Source of the DNA: an uncultured Archangium sp.
GTDB lineage: Bacteria; Myxococcota; Myxococcia; Myxococcales; Myxococcaceae
DNA: 51,563 bases
Reading direction: 5' to 3'
Assembly: GCA_903905455.1 (NCBI GenBank)
Contig: CAIVGN010000018.1
Coordinates: 1-51,563 of the forward strand
Positions within the stretch are counted from its first letter, which is position 1. Every line of letters starts with the position of its first letter. Positions 1-7,338 of the stretch are shown one piece after another. The notes beneath the pieces are model-generated. The model was not told the DNA's origin, did no database searches, and saw nothing but the letters and a program-made list of their open reading frames with translations. Position numbers and translations under genes: made by a program.

Positions 1-541
1 CGCGCAGGTCTACGACGACGTCACCGCGTGGTGCCGCCAACAGCTGGCGCGCGGCGTGCGGCCCATCCTCCTCGCGTACTCCCTGGGCAAGTCGCAGGAG
101 GCCGTGCGCCAGCTCGCCGCCCGGGGCCTCAAGGTCTGCGCCCACCCCACCATCCACGCCGTGGGCCGCATCTTCGAAGAACTGGGCATGCCCGTCGGCG
201 CGCGCTGCTTCGACGGTACCTTCCAGGATGACGAGGTCGGGCTCTTTCCTCCCTTCCGGCGGGGGGACTCGCTGGCCGGCGTCAAAGACCGCGCGCTCGC
301 GGTGCTCACCGGCTGGGCCCTCGAGCCCTGGGGCGCCCGCCGCAGCGGCGCCGACATCGCCTTCCCGGTGTCGGACCACGCCGACTTCCCTGCGTTGCTC
401 TCGTACGCCGAGCGCAGCAGGGCCCGGGAGATCATCACCCTGCACGGGTTCGCCACGGAGCTCGCCGACGCCCTGCGAAAGCGCGGCCTCTTCGCCCGCG
501 CGGTCCACGAGCAGGTGCAGATGACGCTCGGCCTGCGCTGA
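1..541 (+). CDS. MBL-fold/beta-CASP exonuclease-like protein, C-terminal part
   Basis: This gene is cut by the left edge of the window; the reading frame is open from base 2, so about 179 C-terminal residues are visible. The run SDHADFPALL near the end, followed by a helix and an ITLHG strand, matches the C-terminal motif of the beta-CASP metallo-beta-lactamase nucleases, in particular the ligase-associated DNA exonuclease / YSH1-like group. The metal-binding HxHxDH motif would lie upstream and cannot be seen. A role in DNA or RNA end processing is inferred from the family. An in-frame GTG at 56 is internal to conserved sequence and is not the real start. The stop at 539-541 is 22 bases before the next gene. 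Confidence 0.75.
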   Translation, partial: AQVYDDVTAWCRQQLARGVRPILLAYSLGKSQEAVRQLAARGLKVCAHPTIHAVGRIFEELGMPVGARCFDGTFQDDEVGLFPPFRRGDSLAGVKDRALAVLTGWALEPWGARRSGADIAFPVSDHADFPALLSYAERSRAREIITLHGFATELADALRKRGLFARAVHEQVQMTLGLR

Positions 542-563
542 GCGGGGCTACAGTTCGGGGGCG

Positions 564-926
564 ATGACTGATGCCACCAAGGCCATGCGTTTGATGCTGC
601 TGGGCGCGATCGAGCGCGCGGTCGTCACCTCCATCGAGCTCGAGGGCCCCGATGGGCTCCACCTCGACGCCGCCCTCGCCGAGGCCGCCGGCTTCTTCGA
701 ACACGAGAAGCTCGACGTGCTCGACGTCACCACCGGCAACCGCTTCGCCTGCCAGGTGCGCTTCGCCAAGCCCGAGTCGGGCGACGTGGGGTTCACCGGC
801 GCCTCCGCCCACCTCGTGAAGCCCGGCGAGCTGGTCAGCCTCGCGAGCTTCGGGTGGATGAAGGCCAAGGCCGCCGCGAAGCACCAACCGCGCATCGTGA
901 CCGTCGACGACGAGAACCACGCGTGA
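564..926 (+). CDS. PanD-fold protein lacking the pyruvoyl-forming serine (probable pseudoenzyme)
   Basis: The 120-residue product aligns without gaps to aspartate 1-decarboxylase (PanD, which makes beta-alanine for pantothenate). Shared landmarks are a VT pair, AAGF, VTTGNRF and GASAH. The catalytic residues are not kept. Using E. coli numbering recalled from memory, the Gly24-Ser25 self-cleavage pair is Asp30-Gly31 here, Lys9 is Ala15, His11 is Glu17, Thr57 is Cys63, Tyr58 is Gln64 and Asn72 is Thr78; Arg54 is retained as Arg60. Self-processing and decarboxylation are therefore not expected. Met8 is an alternative start. The stop overlaps the GTG start of the HprK-like gene by 4 bases, implying translational coupling. 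There is no Shine-Dalgarno; a TACAGT box lies at 549-554. The fold assignment is secure, the function unknown. Confidence 0.8.
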   Translation: MTDATKAMRLMLLGAIERAVVTSIELEGPDGLHLDAALAEAAGFFEHEKLDVLDVTTGNRFACQVRFAKPESGDVGFTGASAHLVKPGELVSLASFGWMKAKAAAKHQPRIVTVDDENHA

Positions 927-1672
927 TTTCGCTGCGCTGCGCCGACCAGCTCATTCGGGTCGACCCGTCGATCTGCACCATGTCCACCGAGCGCGTGCAC
1001 TGGGGACGGTTCGTCGTGCCCGAGAGCGACGAGGTGCCCGCGCTGACGGTGCGGAGGCACGCGTCGCTCGAGGGGACGCTCATCGAGGCGCCGCTGGGGA
1101 AGTGTACTTTCCGGCTCGACGGTGACGTGCTCGACGTGGCCCTCGAGGACGGCCCGTTTCGCGGGGAGTTGGTGCTCCGGCTCGCGTGGTACCTCGTGGG
1201 GACCCGGCGCGGCGCGGTGCTCATTCACGCCTGTGCCTTGCGCGAGGGTGAGGTGGCCCTGGTCGCCGCGGGGAAGAGCGGGGACGGGAAGTCGACCCTC
1301 GCGCGCCTGGGCAAGGCCGCGGGTTTGGAGTTGCTCACCGATGAGGTGGTGATGCTCTTCCCTGACGGGCGGGTGAGCGGCACTCCTTTTCGCTCGGACT
1401 TCGACAACGCCGGGCAGCCGGGGATGGTCCGGGCGAAGTACTTCTTCGCGCTCGAGAAGGCCTCGGGTGAGGCGATGAAGCCGTTGGGGGCGCTGGCCGC
1501 CGCTCAGCTGGCGATGGCCCAGTGCTTTGACGTCGCCGAGGTCGCGCTGCCCAAGGGCGAGGTGCGACGGCGGTTGCTCGAGTTCTTGAGCAACGTCGAG
1601 GTGCGCACTCTCGCGTTCCGGAAGGATCCCGCAGCGGGGGTGTTTGTGCGGGGGGCGTTGGGGAGAGACTGA
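923..1672 (+). CDS. HprK-like serine kinase / P-loop protein
   Basis: The 249-residue protein has a single P-loop, AGKSGDGKST, at about residues 116-125. This is the GxSGxGKST form of HPr kinase/phosphorylase C-terminal domains and of the small HprK-like proteins found beside peptide-modification genes. LIHACAL just before it is also typical of the family. The HprK N-terminal domain is replaced by about 100 unassigned residues. GTG at 923 is chosen because it forms a GTGA overlap with the stop of the PanD-fold gene; the longer frame from 854 would overlap that gene by 70 bases. No PTS HPr protein is visible in the window, so the substrate is unknown. It converges on the pentapeptide-repeat gene across a hairpin repeat. 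Confidence 0.75.
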   Translation: MISLRCADQLIRVDPSICTMSTERVHWGRFVVPESDEVPALTVRRHASLEGTLIEAPLGKCTFRLDGDVLDVALEDGPFRGELVLRLAWYLVGTRRGAVLIHACALREGEVALVAAGKSGDGKSTLARLGKAAGLELLTDEVVMLFPDGRVSGTPFRSDFDNAGQPGMVRAKYFFALEKASGEAMKPLGALAAAQLAMAQCFDVAEVALPKGEVRRRLLEFLSNVEVRTLAFRKDPAAGVFVRGALGRD

Positions 1673-1692
1673 GCTTCGTGGCGAGAGATTGG

Positions 1693-1731
1693 CCCCTCAC
1701 CCCAACCCTCTCCCCGCTTGCGGGGAGAGGG
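1693..1731 (+). repeat. Dispersed palindromic repeat, copy 1 (possible bidirectional terminator)
   Basis: A CCCCTCACCCC lead is followed by a perfect 12-bp inverted repeat (arms 1706-1717 and 1720-1731, two bases between). It sits between the convergent HprK-like and pentapeptide-repeat genes. A second copy lies in opposite orientation at 26781-26820 with the same stem core and the same flanking lead. Placement and shape suit a REP-like element that could end transcripts from both sides. Confidence 0.7.
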
Positions 1732-1745
1732 AGCGCGCACGAGTT

Positions 1746-2963
1746 TCAGGCCGCGGGCGCCGGGCCGGCCATCGCCTCGACGTGCGCGGTGGCCTCGGCC
1801 AGGTACGCCAGGCGACGCAGGCGCACTTCGTCCGGCAGCTCGGCGAAGGCCTTGAAGGCGTCGATCAGCACCGCCCGGTTGCCGTTGCTGGCGATGTGCG
1901 CGAGGTCCTGGCTGGGCTCGGCGGAGTCCACCGCCTCCTCCCAGTTGTTGTCGGGCATGAAGCCCGCTTCCATCAGGGCGCTGAAGAGCTGCGCGGCCGC
2001 GAGCTTCATGCGCAGCTCGCCGAGCAGGTCCAGGGCTTCCGACGAGGCCTTGAGCTCGAGCAGCGCGCCGGTGATGCGGGGGTCGACGTCGCTGGTCGCG
2101 TCTTCCACTTCGACCGCTTCGCGCAGGTCGGTGTTGAGACCGTCGATGGCCGCCTCGCTGGGGATGACTTCTTCGCCGACCTCGCGCAGGTACATGACCG
2201 CCACCGCGGCGTCGCCGCCACCGGTCGCGATGACTTCCTTCGCCTTGGCCACGGCCTGCATGTCAGGCACCGGGCGCCGGCCCTCGAGGCGCGTCTTCAC
2301 GGCCTCGCGGTACTGGTGCTCGAGGCTCGCGCCGGGCGGCATGCGCACGGGCAGGGGGGGGCGCAGGCCGGGCACGTCGAGCACCCACGGCGGCGGGTTG
2401 GCGATCTGCTTGAGGCCACGGAAGAGGATGGTGCCGGCCGCGTCGCCGGGGCGGAACGGGGGCAGGTCGCTCTCGGGCGCCGAGGTGGCCATGCCCATCA
2501 CGGCCGCGCGCTGCTCGCGGGTGAAGCTGGTGACGCCGACCGCGGGGGGCGGAGGGGGCGGCGGCGCGTCTTCGCCGTCGAGGCCGGTCACCCGGTCCAT
2601 GTCGCAGTCGTCGAACTCGAGCTCCTCGAGGCCGGTGGCGTTGGTGAAGTCACAGCGCAGGAGCTTCAACTTCTCGAAGGTCGCCCCCGCCATGTTCGCC
2701 CCGCGGAAGTCGCAGTCTTGCAGGCGGCCCCCGTGGAAGTACGCGTTCGAGAGGTCGGCTTCCTTGAAGCTGACCTTCGAGAGGTCGCACTTTTCCCACT
2801 CGGTGCCGATCAACGTCAGCCCCGAGAGGTCGGCATTGGCCGAGAACAGCTGGGGGAACGTGGCTCCCGTGTGGTCGAGGGGAACCTTGTTGTCCTTGCG
2901 CAGCTGGTTCCACTGCTTGGAGCCCGCCTTGAGCAAGTCTTCGATGTTGAGCTGCTTTGCCAT
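1746..2963 (-). CDS. Pentapeptide-repeat protein
   Basis: The product is 405 residues from the ATG at 2961-2963. Residues about 35-130 carry pentapeptide repeats of the A(D/N)LSx type (ANADLSG, CDLSKVSF, ADLSNAYF, CDFRGANMAGATF), predicted to form a right-handed quadrilateral beta-helix. A proline-rich linker with seven consecutive prolines follows, then about 260 residues of mostly helical, acidic sequence with no motif I recognise. There is no signal peptide, so it is probably cytoplasmic. The open frame continues upstream to 3356 but would overlap the divergent pseudouridine synthase, so the internal ATG is preferred. A TAGAAG box lies 8 bases upstream of that ATG. Function unknown. Confidence 0.8.
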   Translation of the reverse strand: MAKQLNIEDLLKAGSKQWNQLRKDNKVPLDHTGATFPQLFSANADLSGLTLIGTEWEKCDLSKVSFKEADLSNAYFHGGRLQDCDFRGANMAGATFEKLKLLRCDFTNATGLEELEFDDCDMDRVTGLDGEDAPPPPPPPAVGVTSFTREQRAAVMGMATSAPESDLPPFRPGDAAGTILFRGLKQIANPPPWVLDVPGLRPPLPVRMPPGASLEHQYREAVKTRLEGRRPVPDMQAVAKAKEVIATGGGDAAVAVMYLREVGEEVIPSEAAIDGLNTDLREAVEVEDATSDVDPRITGALLELKASSEALDLLGELRMKLAAAQLFSALMEAGFMPDNNWEEAVDSAEPSQDLAHIASNGNRAVLIDAFKAFAELPDEVRLRRLAYLAEATAHVEAMAGPAPAA

Positions 2964-3032
2964 GGTGGCGGCTTCTACCGTCCCGCTGCGGCACCTTCCA
3001 CAACTGCGTTCCGCTGGGCTACAGGCTCCCCC

Positions 3033-4016
3033 GTGCTCGAGTACCGCGTCACCGAGGATCATGCCGGCGTCCGTCTGGACAAGTACCTGAAGAAGACGCT
3101 TGCCAGCGTGCCCTTCAGCCACCTGTTCAAGATGATCCGGGTGAAGAAAATCCGTGTGAACGGCAAGCGGGCGACCCCCGAACAGCCGCTGGTGGCCGGG
3201 GACGTCATCACCGTGCGGGGCACCGACGCCCAGCTGCTGGGGGACCGGGAGCGCAAGCCGCCGCCGCCGCCCGAGGTCGACCTCTCGGAGCTCAAGGTGC
3301 TCCACGAGGACGACTGGATCGTCATCATCGACAAGCCCTCGGGCATGGCCGCGCACACCGGCAGCGGCATCACCGGGGGCACGGTGGTCGACGTCATCCG
3401 TGCGTATTTAGGCAACAAGGCCGAGCGCAACGGCTTCTCGGCGAGCCCGGCGCACCGGCTGGACCGGGAGACCTCGGGGGTGATCGTCATCGCCAAGCGG
3501 CGCCCGGCGATGGTGCATTTCACCGAGGTCTTCACCGAGCACAAGGCGAAGAAGCGCTACCTGGTGATGGTCAAGGGCAAGCTCCAGCAGCAGGCGGGGC
3601 TCATCGACACCCCCTTGCCCGAGCACCAGCAGACCGCCGAGTCGCGCGAGCGCCGCGGGGTCAACATGCAGGAGGCCCGCACCCGCTACCAGGTGGTGTG
3701 CCAGACGGCCGAGGCCGCCTACGTCCAGTGCACGATTGAAACTGGCCGGACGCACCAGATTCGGCGACATTTCGCCTCGATCGGCCACCCGGTGGCGGGG
3801 GACCCGAAGCATGGGGACTTCGCGTTCAACCGGGAGGCCAAGTCAAAGTGGGGCCTCACGCGGCTGTTTCTGCACTCCACGCGCCTGGAATTCCCCCACC
3901 CGGAAGACGGGCGGAAGATGGTGGTTGAAGCGAAGCTCCCGGAGGAGCTCGTCGATGTCCTCAAGCGAGCAGGTCTCGAGGCGAAGCCGGCCGCCGGAGC
4001 GCGTTTAAATGACTGA
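3033..4016 (+). CDS. RluC/RluD-family 23S rRNA pseudouridine synthase
   Basis: The 327-residue protein has an N-terminal S4 RNA-binding domain (RLDKYL, residues ~10-75) and a pseudouridine synthase domain. The catalytic motif HRLDRETSGV starts at His141, placing the catalytic Asp at 144; GRTHQIRRH is the conserved second motif. It isomerises uridines in RNA; the RluC/RluD subgroup acts on 23S rRNA, but which sites cannot be told. The GTG at 3033 is chosen because homologous sequence begins directly after it and a TACAGG box lies 7 bases upstream. A frame open from 1644 would run through the pentapeptide gene. Its end overlaps the PBP start by 8 bases, suggesting an operon. Confidence 0.88.
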   Translation: MLEYRVTEDHAGVRLDKYLKKTLASVPFSHLFKMIRVKKIRVNGKRATPEQPLVAGDVITVRGTDAQLLGDRERKPPPPPEVDLSELKVLHEDDWIVIIDKPSGMAAHTGSGITGGTVVDVIRAYLGNKAERNGFSASPAHRLDRETSGVIVIAKRRPAMVHFTEVFTEHKAKKRYLVMVKGKLQQQAGLIDTPLPEHQQTAESRERRGVNMQEARTRYQVVCQTAEAAYVQCTIETGRTHQIRRHFASIGHPVAGDPKHGDFAFNREAKSKWGLTRLFLHSTRLEFPHPEDGRKMVVEAKLPEELVDVLKRAGLEAKPAAGARLND

Positions 4017-6579
4017 AGGGAAACTGCTGTTGGTCAACGTTCCGCAGAAGCGATGGTGGAAGGCGCCGTTCAAGCTGCTCGGCTTCTTCCTGATGACCGG
4101 GGTGACCGCGGCGGTGGTGGTCTACGCCTTCGTGTCCTGGAAGTACTCGGCGGGGCTGCCCGACATCCCCAAGGTGGACGAGTACCGGCCGCCGATCCTC
4201 ACCGAGGTGTACACGGTGGACGGGGTGCTCGCCGGCGAGTTCTACAACGAGCGCCGCAAGGTCGTGCCCTACGAGCGCATTCCCAAGCGACTGGTGCAGG
4301 CCTTCATCGCCGCCGAAGACGCCGACTTCTTCGACCACTTCGGGGTGGACCTGGTGGGCACCGCCCGCGCCGCCTTCAAGACGATCCTCAAGAAGGTCGC
4401 CGGCAAGGGCAAGGTGCAGGGCGGCTCGACGCTCACCCAGCAGACCGCCAAGGCGGTGCTGATCAGCGCCGAGGGCTACAAGGAATCCACGGCCAAGACC
4501 ATCAAGCGGAAGATCCGCGAGGCCCTGCTCGCGCGGCGGCTCGAGAGCGAGCTGACCAAGGAGGAGATCCTCTACCTCTACCTGAACAACGTCTACCTCG
4601 GGCACCACAGCTACGGGGTGCAGTCGGCGGCCGAGAACTACTACCGCAAGGACGTGAAGGACCTGACCCTGGCCGAGATGGCGCTGCTGGCCGGGTTGCC
4701 CCAGGCCCCCTCGAACTACTCGCCCTTCAAGGACGCCGAGAAGGCGAAGAAGCGGCGCCAGTACGTGCTGGGGCAGATGAAGGAGAAGGGGATGATCACC
4801 CTGGCCGAGTTCGACGAGGCGTCGAAGGCCGAGGTGAGCGTGTACCCGGTGGAGGACATCTTCCACCAGTTCTCGCCGTACTTCACCGAGGAGACCCGCC
4901 GCGACGTGGTCAACCGCTACGGCAACAGCGCGTTGCTCAACGACGGCCTCAAGGTCTTCACCACCATGGACAGCGAGAAGCAGCGCGCCGCGCAGGAGGC
5001 GGTGCTCTGGGGCCTGCTCGCGGTCGACAAGCGCCAAGGCTACCGCGGCCCGGTGATGCAGCTCTCCGCCAAGGCCGAGCAGGACAAGTTCATCGAGAAG
5101 TCGAAGAAGGTGATGGGGGCCAGCGAGATCGAGCCCGGCCGCTATTACGTGGGCCTGGTCTCGGCGATCTCCAAGGACGCGCTGACGGCCGACGTGACCA
5201 TCGGTAGCAAGGTGGCGAAGCTGCCCGCCCTGGGCATGCGCTGGGCCCGCGAGGTGAACGGCGAGCGCTACTACCCCACGGTGCTCATCAACAACGTCAA
5301 GCCGCTGAAGCTGGGCGACGTGATCATCGTGCGCGCGGTGAAGGACAAGAAGGGGCTGACCGACGACAAGGAAGCCTGGAGCGACTCGCTGGCCGCCGAG
5401 GTGCCCGAGGGCGTGGCGCTGGTGCGGCTCGAGCAGGAGCCCGAGCCGCAGGCGGCCATCGTGAGCATCGACCCGCACCGCCAGTACCTCTCGGCGATGG
5501 TGGGCGGCTACGACTTCGACGCCAACGAGTTCAACCGCGCCTTCCAGGCGTGCCGGCAGCCGGGCTCGAGCTTCAAGCCCATCGTCTACTCGGGCGCGAT
5601 CGAGAAGATGGGGTGGACCGAGGGCACCGTGCTCGTCGACTCGCCCATCGTCTACGACGACCCGGAGAACCAGAACCGGTGGAAGCCGGCGAACTACGAC
5701 GAGAACTTCAAGGGCGAGGTGCTGCTCAAGGAGGCCCTGGTCAACTCGATGAACATCCCCGCGGTGAAGACCTTCATCGAGCTGGCGCGCTTCCTCGGGA
5801 AGAAGAACGAGGTCATCGGCATCGCGGCGATCAACGACTACGCGCACTCGCTGGGCTTCTCCACGCCGCTCAACCCCGACTACTCGGCGGCCCTGGGCAG
5901 CTCCTGCGTGTACCCCTACGAGCTGGTGCAGGTGTACGCGACCATCAACCGCCTGGGCCTCAAGAAGCCGACGTACTTCGTGCGGAAGATCGAAGACCGC
6001 TTCGGGCGCATGGTGGAGGACCACACCGCCTACGACGACGCCTGGGCCTCGCTGCAGGACCGGGTGGCCTCGGGCTACGCGCGGCTCTTCGAGCCCGGCG
6101 AGCAGGTGATGGCCCCGGAGACGGCGTTCATCGTCACCGACCTCATGCGCGGCGTGGTGCAGGGCGGCACGGGCGCGGCGGCCCAGCGCCTGGGCAAGCC
6201 GGCGGCGGGCAAGACGGGCACCACCAACGACAGCTTCGACGCGTGGTTCACCGCCTTCACCCGCGACCTCGTGACCAGCGCGTGGGTGGGCTACGACCTG
6301 AACCCGCATCCCCTGGGCAAGTACGAGACCGGTGGTCGCGCCGCGCTGCCCATCTGGCTGGCCTACATGACCCGCGCGCTCGAGGGCCGCAGCCAGCCCG
6401 AGTTCGCGCCGCCTCCCTCGCTCGACCTGGTGCAGCGGCGCATCGACCGGAAGACCGGGCGCCTGGCCTCGAGCGGGAAGAACTCGATGACCCTGTGGTT
6501 CAAGCGCGGCACCGAGCCCGAGGACAGCGAGCCGGAGAAGGGCGCGGCCGACGCCAACACCTTCCTCCAGGTGCCGTGA
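4009..6579 (+). CDS. Class A penicillin-binding protein (PBP1A-like)
   Basis: The 856-residue protein has a cytoplasmic start, one membrane helix (~24-45), a GT51 glycosyltransferase domain and a transpeptidase domain. GT51 motifs are EDADFFDHFGVD with catalytic Glu103, and GGSTLTQQ. The transpeptidase motifs are SSFK with catalytic Ser520, SMN and KTGTT. About 150 residues between the domains suit the OB-like insert of PBP1A. It polymerises lipid II and cross-links glycan strands in the periplasm. The start overlaps the upstream pseudouridine synthase gene. All key residues are present, so it should be active. The assignment to PBP1A rather than another class A type rests on layout and size. 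Confidence 0.93.
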   Translation: MTEGKLLLVNVPQKRWWKAPFKLLGFFLMTGVTAAVVVYAFVSWKYSAGLPDIPKVDEYRPPILTEVYTVDGVLAGEFYNERRKVVPYERIPKRLVQAFIAAEDADFFDHFGVDLVGTARAAFKTILKKVAGKGKVQGGSTLTQQTAKAVLISAEGYKESTAKTIKRKIREALLARRLESELTKEEILYLYLNNVYLGHHSYGVQSAAENYYRKDVKDLTLAEMALLAGLPQAPSNYSPFKDAEKAKKRRQYVLGQMKEKGMITLAEFDEASKAEVSVYPVEDIFHQFSPYFTEETRRDVVNRYGNSALLNDGLKVFTTMDSEKQRAAQEAVLWGLLAVDKRQGYRGPVMQLSAKAEQDKFIEKSKKVMGASEIEPGRYYVGLVSAISKDALTADVTIGSKVAKLPALGMRWAREVNGERYYPTVLINNVKPLKLGDVIIVRAVKDKKGLTDDKEAWSDSLAAEVPEGVALVRLEQEPEPQAAIVSIDPHRQYLSAMVGGYDFDANEFNRAFQACRQPGSSFKPIVYSGAIEKMGWTEGTVLVDSPIVYDDPENQNRWKPANYDENFKGEVLLKEALVNSMNIPAVKTFIELARFLGKKNEVIGIAAINDYAHSLGFSTPLNPDYSAALGSSCVYPYELVQVYATINRLGLKKPTYFVRKIEDRFGRMVEDHTAYDDAWASLQDRVASGYARLFEPGEQVMAPETAFIVTDLMRGVVQGGTGAAAQRLGKPAAGKTGTTNDSFDAWFTAFTRDLVTSAWVGYDLNPHPLGKYETGGRAALPIWLAYMTRALEGRSQPEFAPPPSLDLVQRRIDRKTGRLASSGKNSMTLWFKRGTEPEDSEPEKGAADANTFLQVP

Positions 6580-6587
6580 GGGCAGAT

Positions 6588-6613
6588 TGCCTGCATTGCA
6601 TGCAGTGCAGGCA
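6588..6613. promoter_or_regulatory. 26-bp near-perfect palindrome, candidate operator of the FitAB-type pair
   Basis: The two 13-base halves are inverted copies with one mismatched position per half (12 of 13 match). A second inverted repeat, GCAGTGC-AG-GCACTGC (6602-6617), overlaps it. The site lies 17 bases before the antitoxin start and next to a TACACT box (6619-6624). Ribbon-helix-helix antitoxins usually repress their own promoter at such palindromes, so an autoregulatory operator is inferred. It could instead act as a terminator for the PBP gene, though no T-run follows. Confidence 0.6.
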
Positions 6614-6630
6614 CTGCCTACACTGCGCGC

Positions 6631-6870
6631 ATGGCCAGCCTGACCATCCGCAACCTCGATGACGACGTGAAGGAGCAGCTCCGGGTGCGGGCCGCGAAGA
6701 ACCAACGGTCGATGGAGGCCGAGGTTCGGGCGGTGCTCACCCAGGCGGTGCGCGGTACGGCCGACAGCGCGTCCTTCGTCGCGCGCTTTCGCAAGGCGCT
6801 CAAGGGCCACGAGGTCGAGCTGCAGTTGCCTTCGCGCGCTTCGGCGCGCAAGCCGCCTTCCCTGGGCTGA
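6631..6870 (+). CDS. FitA-like ribbon-helix-helix antitoxin
   Basis: This 79-residue protein begins MASLTIRNLDDDVKEQL, the short beta-strand and first helix of a FitA/Arc-type ribbon-helix-helix DNA-binding domain, followed by RSMEAEVRAVL. The C-terminal half, rich in basic residues, would wrap the toxin. It lies 3 bases upstream of a PIN-domain gene, the usual antitoxin-toxin order. It is expected to bind the palindrome at 6588-6613 and repress the pair, with stronger repression in complex with the toxin; this is family knowledge, not shown here. Confidence 0.85.
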   Translation: MASLTIRNLDDDVKEQLRVRAAKNQRSMEAEVRAVLTQAVRGTADSASFVARFRKALKGHEVELQLPSRASARKPPSLG

Positions 6871-6873
6871 CCC

Positions 6874-7293
6874 GTGCTGCTCGACACCAACGTCATCTCC
6901 GAGTTGATGCGGCCCGAGCCGGACCCCAGCGTGTTGCTGTGGTTCCAGGTTCGCCCCCGGGAGTCCGTGTCGCTCTGCTCGGTGACCCGCTTCGAGCTCT
7001 TCGCCGGGGTGATGGCGCTGCCGGTCGGCAGGCGCCGGACCTCGCTCCTCAAGTCGCTGGGCGACATTCTCGACGCCGAGTTCCGCACGCCATGCCTCCC
7101 GTTCGACCGCAACGCCGCAGAGGTGTGCGCGGAGATCGTGACCCATCGCCAGCGAATGGGCGCGCCGATGGACCTCGGCGACGCGCAGATCGCGGCCATC
7201 GCCCTGGTCAACGGGTTGCCCCTGGTGAGCCGGAACGTGAAGGACTTCGCCCGGGTGCCCGGCCTCGAGGTCATCAACCCCTGGGACGCCTGA
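6874..7293 (+). CDS. FitB/VapC-type PIN-domain toxin
   Basis: The 139-residue protein has the PIN nuclease layout: LLDTN at the N-terminus (first acidic residue Asp4), FELFAG in the middle, GDAQIAA and RNVKDF near the end. These acidic residues bind Mg/Mn in the RNase site. LISELMRP-like sequence after the first motif is characteristic of the FitB/VapC subgroup. The GTG start at 6874 follows the antitoxin stop by 3 bases. It probably cleaves RNA when released from its antitoxin; the target is unknown. All four acidic positions are present, so it looks intact. Confidence 0.87.
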   Translation: MLLDTNVISELMRPEPDPSVLLWFQVRPRESVSLCSVTRFELFAGVMALPVGRRRTSLLKSLGDILDAEFRTPCLPFDRNAAEVCAEIVTHRQRMGAPMDLGDAQIAAIALVNGLPLVSRNVKDFARVPGLEVINPWDA

Positions 7294-7338
7294 CTTCGCT
7301 GGCGAACGCCGGGCCAACCTTGTACCCGTCGCGCCGCG

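Noticed and set aside
1644-4016. A 790-residue plus-strand frame that would join unrelated sequence to the pseudouridine synthase
   Set aside because: The first ~460 codons lie opposite the pentapeptide-repeat gene and show Gly/Arg/Ala-rich shadow composition. Conserved sequence starts at the GTG at 3033.
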